Of a DNA stretch of 64,000 nt, positions 7,644-18,230 are shown piece after piece (the first letter of the stretch is position 1; every line of letters begins with the position of its first letter). The notes below the pieces were generated by a model. The model was not told where the DNA came from and made no database searches. It saw nothing but the letters and a program-made list of their open reading frames with translations. The position numbers and the translations under genes are program-made. Origin of the DNA: Gallionellaceae bacterium. Lineage in GTDB: Bacteria > Pseudomonadota > Gammaproteobacteria > Burkholderiales > Gallionellaceae. Where the stretch lies: contig JAVBYO010000008.1 in NCBI GenBank assembly GCA_030823955.1, forward strand, positions 1-64,000, given 5' to 3'.

Positions 7644-10600
7644 ATGGTGTCAATGATGCGTATCTCGACCATATTCTTTTGTCTGCTGGCCTCCTCCGTT
7701 GCGGGGGGCAGTTATGCGGCTGAGCCAACGGCTGCCGCGAGTGTCGCCAAAGCCGATTTCACCAAGGAAGTCCCTTTGCTCAGGGGCGGGCTGCGCCTAT
7801 TGGGGAGTGGCACGGAGAGGCTATTTTTTGCGCTCAAGGATGGCGCCGTTGCGGTGACCGATCTGGAGGGCAAGTTGCTGCATACCTTGCCCGCCAAAGA
7901 GGGAACGGAGCAAATATTGCGTAAGCCGGAATCTGTCGCTTTTGCTGCCGGTATCGTATATGTGGCGGACAGTGAGCTCAGTCAAGTTTCCATGTTCTCT
8001 ACCGACGGAAGATATGAAGGACGTTTCGGCGCGAAGAAGGGTGGGTTGTTCGGTGGAGGTGCCGAGCATCAGCTGGCTCGTCCGCGCGGAGTCGCAGTCC
8101 ATGAAGGTATTGTCTATGTTCTCGATGGCGAGCTGAAAAAGATATTGCTATTCGGCAGCAACGGGGTGTTTCTATCCGGTTTGAATATTCGTGAGGCGGC
8201 GGGAAAAGCGGGCGGTGAGACCTATAAATTGCGCCAGCCGGTCGATATCAAGGTTGATCTTGCCGGACGGATATATGTGTTGGATGTGGATGATTTTCTG
8301 GTCAAGGTATACAGCCCGGACGGGGAGTATCTGCGTGCACTTCCCGATGACGGCGCATTGATCGGTTTTACTGTCGCCCAGGACGGAGTTTATGTTGCGC
8401 GGAAAAATGATCTGACGATACAGAAATACGATTTTAATGACCGACCACTGTACCGTTTCGGCGGGTATGGAGATGCTGCTGGACTGTTCAAGGCGATCTC
8501 CGGAATCGCACTCGCCAAAGACCGTCAGGTTATTGTCGCCGATGCAGGCAAAGGTATGGTCAATCATTTTGTGGCTGATCCGGGGCTGTCTATCGAGGCG
8601 ATTCCCAGAGCAGCTTCCCGTACCTTCGTGCAAAGCACGGGCGAGGTACCGATGGTGGTGAGAAAGCTGGCCTGGAATGGAAAAGACACGGTCTATGGTG
8701 TGGATACAGAACACAATGCACTGGTCGCGTTACGCAATGGCAAGATAGAAGGGCAAATCAAGGTCAAGGATGTCGAGTTGCAGGCAGTCGCCTTTGATGG
8801 CAGCGGGGCAGCTTGGGTGCTGGACAGGAAGCAGCGTGTGCTCAAACTGGATGCGGCTGGCAAAGAGGTATTCAGTTTCGGTAGCAAGGGCTCTGCGGAT
8901 GGTCAGTTCGATGATCCGACCGATATGGTGATCGCCCCGTCGGGCAAGATATATGTGGCGGACAAGGGCAACGATTCGGTGCAGATATTCGATGCCGCCG
9001 GTGCCTTTCTGGGTGCTGTGCGCAAGCTCGACAATCCGGTGGCCATCGCGGTAGACCCGCAAGAGGGGCTGTATGTGCTGGGCAAGGGGGGCGAGGTCGT
9101 TTCGATCTTTTCGGGACAGGGTAATCAGGTCGGCAAGATTGGCAATGAGAAAGAAGGGTATCCCGGCAAACTGTCGGAGCCGGCCGCACTGATGGCGACC
9201 TTTGATGAAGTGATGGTGCTGGATGGCAGTGTGGTGAAGGTCTATAACCATCAAGGCCGATACGTGCGATCTTTCGCAGCCAAGGGCAAAGCTGTGGGTG
9301 AGTTGGACGGGCCCGTTGCTATCGCCCAGAAGGGCGCAGCCGAATTCCTCATTGCCGAGGAAGCCGGTAAGCGCGTACAGAGCTTTGTTACGCAATACAA
9401 ACCGGCCGCCCCGCAGGCATTGGTGGCTGAAGGCGGGATACACAATATCAGCGTGAGTTGGGCGGCTTCAGTGTTGCCCTATATCAAGCAATACCAGGTC
9501 TATCGCTCCAAGAACGAGTTGGGTGGTTTTGTGCGGGTCGGGACGGTTGCAAACAACCGCTTTGTGGATCGCGGGCTGGAGGTGGAAGGGAAATATTTCT
9601 ACCGTGTCGCGGCGGAGACTGTTTCCGGTTACGAGGGGGCGACCAGTGTCGCGGTAAGTGCTGTTTCCAAGCGTTATATCCCGCCGGCGTTGGATGCGGT
9701 TCAGGTCGAGGCCTCTGCCTGGCAGGTCAAGATGAGCTGGAAGCCGATCGAATCGGAATACCTCAGTTCCTACATCATCTATCAGAAAGAAGGCGAGACC
9801 TACACCAAGGCCGGGGAGGCGATCACGCCCGAATTCACCAAGGGAGAGTTGCAGCCCAATACGAGATACACCTTTTATATCGCAGCACGCAGTTCGGACG
9901 GCTCGGAAGCGGAGAAGTTCGCCGTGACTGCAACGACGGCGGCATTCAGCCAGGCGCCGCTGGAGATCGAAGTGTTGAAGCTGCGGCCGATCTTCTCGAA
10001 CAGCTACAAGCTGTATCAGGACGAGGGGATAGGCATGATCAAACTCACCAACAACACCAACAAGGTGATGGAAGGGGTGACATTCTCTTTCAAGGTGAAC
10101 GATTTCATGGATTTCCCCACGGAAAGCCGGGTGGAGAAACTGCTGCCGGGGCAGAGTGCCGAGATCAAACTGAAAGCAGTGTTTAATAACAACATCCTTA
10201 ATGTCACCGAGGATTCGGCGGTGCAGGCTATGTTGGAAGCAAGTTATTTCGACAATGGCAAACGCGAGTCTTACAGCAAGAACCCGACTGTCAATGTCTA
10301 CGAAAAACACAAGTTGTTATGGAATGAGCGCGAGCGTTATGCCACCTTTATCACGCCCAAGGATCCGCCGTTGTTGTCTTTTGTGCGCTCCATCGTGACG
10401 CAATACAAAGAGGTCAAGGATGACACCCAGTTGGCGGCGGCGTTGTTCAATGCGTTGGGGGTCTATGGCCTGACCTACACCGTGGATCCGAGCAATCCCT
10501 ATCAGGAGATCTCCGGCAAGACCAATGTGGTGGATTACATCCAGTTCCCACGCGAGACGCTGGAGCGCAAGTCGGGAGATTGCGACGATCTGGTCGCGTT

Positions 10601-11393
10601 TTATACCTCTGCGCTGGAGAGTATGGGAGTTAGTACACGAGTGGTCGAAGTGCCCGGACACATGTTCATGATGTTCTCCACCGGCATGGACGTGGAGGAG
10701 GACGGCTACAACATGGATGATATGTATGTCGTCTACGAGGATAAGTTATGGATCCCGGTGGAGACGACCGTGGTGGGGAGTTCATTCGTCAAAGCATGGG
10801 AGTTGGGGGCGGAGAGCTACTACAAGTGGAAAGACAAAGGGCTTACCATCCTAGATATACAGCATGCGTGGCAGACCTATAAACCGGCGAGTCTGGCCGA
10901 GTCCAAATGGAAGCCGGGCGAGGTGAGCAGAGAGATGATAGAGAAGAAGTTCCCGAGCGACTTCACCGCGATGCTCAAGATCGTTTCGCAGACCAAGACT
11001 CGCCATGACCGTTTGAGGATCGAGAAAGATCCCTCCGATGTGGAGGCGCACCTGCAGATCGGTATCGTGCTGGCCAAGCTGGGGGACAGGGTGGAAGCGG
11101 CGAAATATTTCGACAAGGTCATTGCTTTGCAGCCCAATAATGCTGCAGCGCTGAACAACAGGGGCAACCTGTTTATGATCGGCGACCAATATGCCGAGGC
11201 GCAAAGAGCCTATCGTGCCGCCGCAACTGCCAATCCGGACGATCCTTATATCTGGATCAACCTGGCCAGGGCGCACAAGGCGGTGAACGAGATCAAGGAG
11301 GCCAAAGAGGCGTTCATGAAAGCGCAGAGTCTGGATCCGGAGATCAAAAAGAAATATAAGGCGCTGGGATTGGAACTGTCGAACACGTTGTAA
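7644..11393 (+). CDS. Exported NHL-propeller/FN3/transglutaminase-like/TPR protein
   Basis: A 1249-residue protein of unknown function with a clear signal peptide (hydrophobic core, then 'GGSYAAEP'). Residues about 40-580 hold NHL/beta-propeller-like repeats (for example 'LDDPTDMVIAPSGKIYVAD'-type units). Two fibronectin III-like units follow (about 587-775), then a beta-rich segment. A transglutaminase/protease-like domain comes next, with a plausible Cys980 ('GDCDD'), His1006 ('PGHMF') and Glu1040 ('WIPVETT') triad. TPR helices end the protein (about 1120-1249). It lies 70 nt after the cyclase gene and 30 nt before a small exported protein. Role in the envelope is inferred only; no substrate can be named. 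Confidence 0.8.
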   Translation: MVSMMRISTIFFCLLASSVAGGSYAAEPTAAASVAKADFTKEVPLLRGGLRLLGSGTERLFFALKDGAVAVTDLEGKLLHTLPAKEGTEQILRKPESVAFAAGIVYVADSELSQVSMFSTDGRYEGRFGAKKGGLFGGGAEHQLARPRGVAVHEGIVYVLDGELKKILLFGSNGVFLSGLNIREAAGKAGGETYKLRQPVDIKVDLAGRIYVLDVDDFLVKVYSPDGEYLRALPDDGALIGFTVAQDGVYVARKNDLTIQKYDFNDRPLYRFGGYGDAAGLFKAISGIALAKDRQVIVADAGKGMVNHFVADPGLSIEAIPRAASRTFVQSTGEVPMVVRKLAWNGKDTVYGVDTEHNALVALRNGKIEGQIKVKDVELQAVAFDGSGAAWVLDRKQRVLKLDAAGKEVFSFGSKGSADGQFDDPTDMVIAPSGKIYVADKGNDSVQIFDAAGAFLGAVRKLDNPVAIAVDPQEGLYVLGKGGEVVSIFSGQGNQVGKIGNEKEGYPGKLSEPAALMATFDEVMVLDGSVVKVYNHQGRYVRSFAAKGKAVGELDGPVAIAQKGAAEFLIAEEAGKRVQSFVTQYKPAAPQALVAEGGIHNISVSWAASVLPYIKQYQVYRSKNELGGFVRVGTVANNRFVDRGLEVEGKYFYRVAAETVSGYEGATSVAVSAVSKRYIPPALDAVQVEASAWQVKMSWKPIESEYLSSYIIYQKEGETYTKAGEAITPEFTKGELQPNTRYTFYIAARSSDGSEAEKFAVTATTAAFSQAPLEIEVLKLRPIFSNSYKLYQDEGIGMIKLTNNTNKVMEGVTFSFKVNDFMDFPTESRVEKLLPGQSAEIKLKAVFNNNILNVTEDSAVQAMLEASYFDNGKRESYSKNPTVNVYEKHKLLWNERERYATFITPKDPPLLSFVRSIVTQYKEVKDDTQLAAALFNALGVYGLTYTVDPSNPYQEISGKTNVVDYIQFPRETLERKSGDCDDLVAFYTSALESMGVSTRVVEVPGHMFMMFSTGMDVEEDGYNMDDMYVVYEDKLWIPVETTVVGSSFVKAWELGAESYYKWKDKGLTILDIQHAWQTYKPASLAESKWKPGEVSREMIEKKFPSDFTAMLKIVSQTKTRHDRLRIEKDPSDVEAHLQIGIVLAKLGDRVEAAKYFDKVIALQPNNAAALNNRGNLFMIGDQYAEAQRAYRAAATANPDDPYIWINLARAHKAVNEIKEAKEAFMKAQSLDPEIKKKYKALGLELSNTL

Positions 11394-11423
11394 GGATGTA
11401 GTCGCTCATTAAAGGAGATAGTC

Positions 11424-11822
11424 ATGAAAAAGATCATTGCGCTGTTGTTGGTGTCATTGTCGGTAGGGCTGTTCGGTGCCTCATCGCTGTATGCGGCGGA
11501 TAACGGCAGTTCACTCAGCCTGTGGGAAAAGTTGCGCAGGAAGATCGAGAGTTTCACGCCGCAGAAGAAGATCGGCGCGACCAATGCGGTCGGCGGTGTG
11601 CGCGGCGCGCCCTCCGATGCCAATGACGTCTACTGGAAAGGCGAGAGCAAACGCGAAGTCATCGACGCGGAGGAGTTGGGCGCTTTTAAGAAAGCCATGG
11701 ACTTGGCTGCGGCGGGCGAATCGAAACAGGCTCATGCCGCATTTGCTGAATTCGTGAAGAAACACCCCGAGAGCAGCCTGCGTAAAGATGCGGATCAGGC
11801 TTTGGCTGCACTCGCCGAATAG
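11424..11822 (+). CDS. Small exported helical protein of the cyclase operon
   Basis: 132 residues with a typical signal peptide (MKKIIALLLVSLSVGLFG... 'YAADN'). The mature part has a basic amphipathic stretch (LWEKLRRKIESF) and a helical C-terminus 'AAAGESKQAHAAFAEFVKKHPES' that resembles a single TPR hairpin. The ATG is preceded by AAGGAG. It is probably the last gene of the operon, because a strong hairpin follows 25 nt downstream. No family recognised; its TPR-like end may contact the TPR tail of the large upstream protein, which is speculation. Confidence 0.7.
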   Translation: MKKIIALLLVSLSVGLFGASSLYAADNGSSLSLWEKLRRKIESFTPQKKIGATNAVGGVRGAPSDANDVYWKGESKREVIDAEELGAFKKAMDLAAAGESKQAHAAFAEFVKKHPESSLRKDADQALAALAE

Positions 11823-11847
11823 TTCCGGCAGCTGTGCTGTCAAGCCG

Positions 11848-11892
11848 CTCAAATGAAACAGCCCCTGTGTATCAGGGGCTGTTTCATTTGAG
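11848..11892. terminator. Bidirectional terminator, perfect 20-bp hairpin
   Basis: A perfect 20-bp inverted repeat with loop TGTAT lies between the convergent small exported gene (+) and purB (-). The A/T-rich outer parts of both arms (AAATGAAAC / GTTTCATTT) flank a GC-rich core, so it could end transcription from both sides. Confidence 0.75.
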
Positions 11893-11908
11893 TGCTGCCG
11901 TGTGTCGC

Positions 11909-13318
<1,410 letters not shown>

Positions 13319-13339
13319 TTACCGCGAGTGAGTGGGAGT

Positions 13340-14434
13340 TCAGTTATTTTCTGCGCTGCCGATGATGCCGCCGCCCAGACACACTTCTCCGTCATACACC
13401 ACGACGGATTGGCCCGGTGTGACCGCCCATTGCGCCTCGGTAAAGGTGAAGTGCGCCGTATTATTTCCGCCCGGAACAATGCGACAGGCGGCATCCCTCT
13501 GGCGGTAACGAGTTTTGGCGGCATAAGCACGCAAGGTGTCCGGCGTCTGCCCGCTGATCCAGTGCATGTCCAGTGCATCCAGCTCCGGCTTGAGCAGCAG
13601 CGGATGGTCATGTCCCTGCACCACGATCAGGCGGTTGTTTGCCATGTCCTTGTCGGCGACGAACCAGGGTTCACCGCTGCCTTCCTTGTCACCGCCGATG
13701 CCCAATCCCTGACGCTGGCCGTAGGTGTAGAACGACAAGCCCATGTGTTGCCCCAGCACTTTGCCTTCCGGCGTGACCATATCGCCGGGCTTGGTCGGCA
13801 GGTAACGATTGAGGAATTCGCGGAACGGGCGCTCGCCGATGAAGCAGATGCCGGTGCTATCCTTCTTGGCTGCGTTGGAAAGGTTATGTTGGTGCGCGAT
13901 CTCGCGCACTTTGCTTTTGGGGATAGCGCCGAGCGGGAACATGGACTTCGACAGTTGCTGTTGGTTCAGCCGGTGCAGAAAATAACTCTGGTCTTTGCTG
14001 TCGTCGTCTGCCTTGAGCAACTGGAACAGGCCGTCCTGTTCGCGTACCTTGGCATAATGCCCGGTGGCGATCTGGTCGGCGCCGAGGCGGATGGCATGGT
14101 CGAGGAAGGCTTTAAACTTGATCTCGGAGTTACACAGGATATCCGGGTTCGGTGTGCGCCCGGCTGCGTATTCGCGCAGGAAATAACTGAACACGCGATC
14201 CTTGTACTCTTGCGCGAAATTCACCGCTTCGATGGGGATGCCGATGGTGTCGGCCACTGCGACCGCGTCGATCAGGTCTTGCCGTGAGGAGCAGTATTCG
14301 CTGTCGTCATCGTCTTCCCAGTTCTTCATGAACAGGCCGATGACTTCATAGCCCTGTTCTTTGAGCAGGAGGGCGGTGACGGAAGAATCGACGCCGCCGG
14401 ACATGCCGACGACGATGCAGCCGCGGGATCTCAT
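13340..14434 (-). CDS. mnmA: tRNA-specific 2-thiouridylase
   Basis: Installs the 2-thio group at U34 of tRNA-Lys, -Glu and -Gln using sulfur relayed from cysteine desulfurase. The PP-loop is '[10 protein letters not shown]' at the N-terminus; the catalytic cysteines are in '[11 protein letters not shown]' and '[12 protein letters not shown]'. The ORF-track start at 14611 reads through a palindrome-rich intergenic region and adds 59 unrelated residues; ATG 14434 (MRSRGCIVV) gives 364 residues, matching the family. It lies between nudJ and purB on the same strand, as in Enterobacteria except that hflD is absent. Confidence 0.96.
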   Translation of the reverse strand: MRSRGCIVVGMSGGVDSSVTALLLKEQGYEVIGLFMKNWEDDDDSEYCSSRQDLIDAVAVADTIGIPIEAVNFAQEYKDRVFSYFLREYAAGRTPNPDILCNSEIKFKAFLDHAIRLGADQIATGHYAKVREQDGLFQLLKADDDSKDQSYFLHRLNQQQLSKSMFPLGAIPKSKVREIAHQHNLSNAAKKDSTGICFIGERPFREFLNRYLPTKPGDMVTPEGKVLGQHMGLSFYTYGQRQGLGIGGDKEGSGEPWFVADKDMANNRLIVVQGHDHPLLLKPELDALDMHWISGQTPDTLRAYAAKTRYRQRDAACRIVPGGNNTAHFTFTEAQWAVTPGQSVVVYDGEVCLGGGIIGSAENN

Positions 14435-14457
14435 ATTGCCGTCCGCGATTGCCCCCT

Positions 14458-14640
14458 CGCCCGCTTGCGGGGCGAAGGCGGGGTTTCGGGAAGCATGCTT
14501 CCCGCCGCTGAAGCCGGACGGGGATGCAGCCCCGTCCGTGGGGCGCGGAGCGGGGTTGCACCCGCAAGGGGTAGGCCGTGGTTGTAAGGGGCTGAAGCCC
14601 CAACAACACACGCTCGGGTGAGGGAACGAGCTTGCTCGTT
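14458..14640. repeat. Mosaic of five short palindromes
   Basis: The 204-nt gap between nudJ and mnmA is almost filled by separate hairpins. These are a CGCCCGC/GCGGGGCG stem (14458-14475); a perfect 18-bp palindrome centred on AAGCATGCTT (14487-14504); an 8-bp stem GGACGGGG/CCCCGTCC (14516-14537); GGGGC-TGAA-GCCCC with outer GTTGT/ACAAC pairing (14581-14607); and AACGAG-CTTG-CTCGTT (14625-14640), which overlaps the nudJ stop. No gene is seen here. Confidence 0.75.
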
Positions 14641-15085
14641 ACTCATAGTGTGTGATGAGATCAAGCGGATAACGTTTGCCCGCGAGATAGTCTTCAACGC
14701 AACGCAGGATCAGCGGGCTGCGGTGGCGCGATTGTGTGGCGCGTATTTCATCGGGTGTCATCCAGACGGCGCGCACGATGCCTTTGTCCAATGCGCGTTG
14801 CGGATAATGTTTCAGGATGCGTCCGCTAAAGGCGAAGCGCAGGTAGGTGGCGTCGGAAGTGTGTGAATGCCAGCGATAGACTCCGATCAGGAACTCCGGC
14901 GCAAACTCATAAGCAGATTCCTCCAGTGCCTCGCGTACAGCACCTGCGGGCAAGGTTTCATTGGGTTCCCAATGTCCCGCCGGTTGATTGAACAGCAGGC
15001 CTTGTGCGGTATGTTCCTCCACCAGTAGGAACTTGCCGTCTTGTTCGAGGACGGCGGCGACGGTGGCGTGTGGTTTCCAGATCAT
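14639..15085 (-). CDS. nudJ: Nudix hydrolase, NudJ-like phosphatase
   Basis: A 148-residue Nudix protein next to mnmA, the same neighbourhood as E. coli nudJ (ymfB), whose product hydrolyses nucleoside tri- and diphosphates and HMP-PP. The Nudix box runs from G37: G-x5-E43-x7-R51-E-A-L-E55-E56-S-A58-Y. The catalytic glutamates are kept but the usual glycine near the end is Ala58. The N-terminus 'WKPHATVAAVLEQDGKFLLVEE' is typical. Assignment to NudJ rests on length, motif and synteny; activity on a specific substrate is not shown. Confidence 0.85.
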   Translation of the reverse strand: MIWKPHATVAAVLEQDGKFLLVEEHTAQGLLFNQPAGHWEPNETLPAGAVREALEESAYEFAPEFLIGVYRWHSHTSDATYLRFAFSGRILKHYPQRALDKGIVRAVWMTPDEIRATQSRHRSPLILRCVEDYLAGKRYPLDLITHYE

Positions 15086-15105
15086 GTTGCTATTTTAAAC
15101 GAAAT

Positions 15106-15135
15106 AAAAAAGGCAGGGTTCCCCCTGCCTTTTTT
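15106..15135 (-). terminator. Rho-independent terminator of the Ala/Lys-rich gene
   Basis: A perfect hairpin of GGCAGGG/CCCTGCC with loop TTCC, flanked by A6 and T6, lies just after the stop at 15149 in the minus direction. It is symmetric enough to work both ways and separates this gene from nudJ. Confidence 0.85.
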
Positions 15136-15148
15136 AACTACTGCGAGA

Positions 15149-15388
15149 TTACTTTGCAGCAGGAGCGGCAGCAGCTGGAGCTGCGTCAGCCTTGGCTTCA
15201 GCTTTGGCTTTTTTTGCTTTCTTGGCTTTTTTTGCTTTTTTTGCAGGCTTGGCTTCAGCAGCGGCAGCAGGAGCGGCGGCAGCTTCTACCTTCGCAGGAG
15301 CAGCGGCAGCAGGTGCTGCGTCAGCGGCGATAGCGGAGAAAGAAGCAGCGGCAAATACAGCAGCGATCAGAGTGGACAACAGTTTCAT
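15149..15388 (-). CDS. Exported Ala/Lys/Pro-rich low-complexity protein
   Basis: 79 residues: a signal peptide (MKLLSTLIAAVFAAASFSAIAADA) followed by low-complexity Ala/Pro stretches and a Lys-rich core made of KKA units. Start ATG 15388 has GGAG at proper spacing (TGGAGTCCCAC-ATG); the longer ORF-track version runs into the tRNA gene. It has its own terminator. No enzymatic fold is possible; a cationic periplasmic or surface role is only a guess. Not named, as I recognise no defined family. Confidence 0.75.
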   Translation of the reverse strand: MKLLSTLIAAVFAAASFSAIAADAAPAAAAPAKVEAAAAPAAAAEAKPAKKAKKAKKAKKAKAEAKADAAPAAAAPAAK

Positions 15389-15497
15389 GTGGGACTCCAT
15401 TTTTGTAGGTTGATAAACGTTTATGACACTACCAGTGTCAGTGTGGCTATAACGATCAAGTATCCACCACGTTGACATGAATACAGATCGATATGTT

Positions 15498-15584
15498 TGG
15501 TGCCGGGGGGGGGACTTGAACCCCCACGCCCTTTCAGGCACCGGATTTTGAGTCCGGCACGTCTACCGATTCCATCACCCCGGC
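15498..15584 (-). tRNA. tRNA-Leu (anticodon CAA)
   Basis: Read on the minus strand, the gene starts GCCGGGG, and its acceptor pairs with CCCCGGC before A73 and an encoded CCA. The anticodon arm CCGGA-CTCAAAA-TCCGG gives CAA (decodes UUG). A long variable arm (TGCCTGAAAGGGCG) marks a class II tRNA, and the T-arm is GGGGG-TTCAAGT-CCCCC. Length is 87 nt with CCA. Confidence 0.96.
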
Positions 15585-15599
15585 TTGGTGAAGGCGCGA

Positions 15600-15628
15600 A
15601 TTATCCATGAAACAGCGGGCTTCATCAA
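15600..15628 (-). promoter_or_regulatory. Promoter of tRNA-Leu
   Basis: On the minus strand TTGATG, a 17-bp spacer and GATAAT, then TCGCGCC, end 15 nt before the tRNA 5' end. The plus strand has TACAATGCGCGC at 15630 facing queA, so the two promoters are head to head. Confidence 0.65.
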
Positions 15629-15666
15629 CTACAATGCGCGCTTTTGCACCGAGTTTGCCGTCCTTA

Positions 15667-17792
<2,126 letters not shown>

Positions 17793-17851
17793 ACGTGCAT
17801 TCCTTCCGTGTTAGAATGCGCGCCTTTGAATTTTTAGTCAGGAGAATACAC

Positions 17852-18193
17852 ATGGTTTCGATCAGCAATCTGTTTATCAGCAACGCTTATGCCGAAGGTG
17901 CAGCAGCTCCGCAAGGCGGCGGTTTCCTCGATTTTCTGCCTTTGATCGCCCTGCTGGCGGTGTTCTATTTCCTCGTGCTGCGTCCGCAGCAGAAACGTGC
18001 CAAAGAACACAAGTCAATGACCGAAGGGCTGCAAAAGGGAGATGAAGTGGTTACCCAAGGCGGCGTATTGGGACGTGTGGTCAAGGTGGACGATAACTAT
18101 GTCACTGTCGAGATCGCCGAAGGTGTGAACATGATCGTGCAAAAGGCCGCAGTTCAGACCACATTGCCCAAAGGCACCATCAAAACCATCTGA
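17852..18193 (+). CDS. yajC: Sec translocon accessory protein YajC
   Basis: Small single-span inner-membrane protein that associates with SecDF and SecYEG. Residues about 26-45 form the membrane helix ('FLPLIALLAVFYFLVLRPQQ'), followed by the conserved 'RPQQKRAKEHKSM' and 'GDEVVTQGGVLGRV' region. ATG 17852 has AGGAGA upstream; the 203-aa ORF-track version extends wrongly into tgt. A TAGAATGCGCGCC box (17812) upstream may supply an extra promoter. Confidence 0.95.
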   Translation: MVSISNLFISNAYAEGAAAPQGGGFLDFLPLIALLAVFYFLVLRPQQKRAKEHKSMTEGLQKGDEVVTQGGVLGRVVKVDDNYVTVEIAEGVNMIVQKAAVQTTLPKGTIKTI

Positions 18194-18230
18194 TCTTTAA
18201 AAGACACATCGAATCTACCGGGGCATCGCA

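Noticed and set aside
9468-10310. 280-aa minus-strand ORF within the large exported protein gene
   Set aside because: Shadow frame; the plus-strand protein shows recognisable domains across the same stretch.
11848-11892. Operator or attachment site reading of the perfect 20-bp inverted repeat
   Set aside because: It lies between two convergent gene ends with A/T-rich flanks, which a bidirectional terminator explains more simply; no integrase nearby.
13328-14287. 319-aa plus-strand ORF opposite mnmA
   Set aside because: Antisense shadow without motifs; mnmA has its PP-loop and catalytic cysteines in the other strand.
14435-14611. 59-residue N-terminal extension of mnmA
   Set aside because: Encoded by the palindrome mosaic, unrelated to MnmA; ATG 14434 gives family length.
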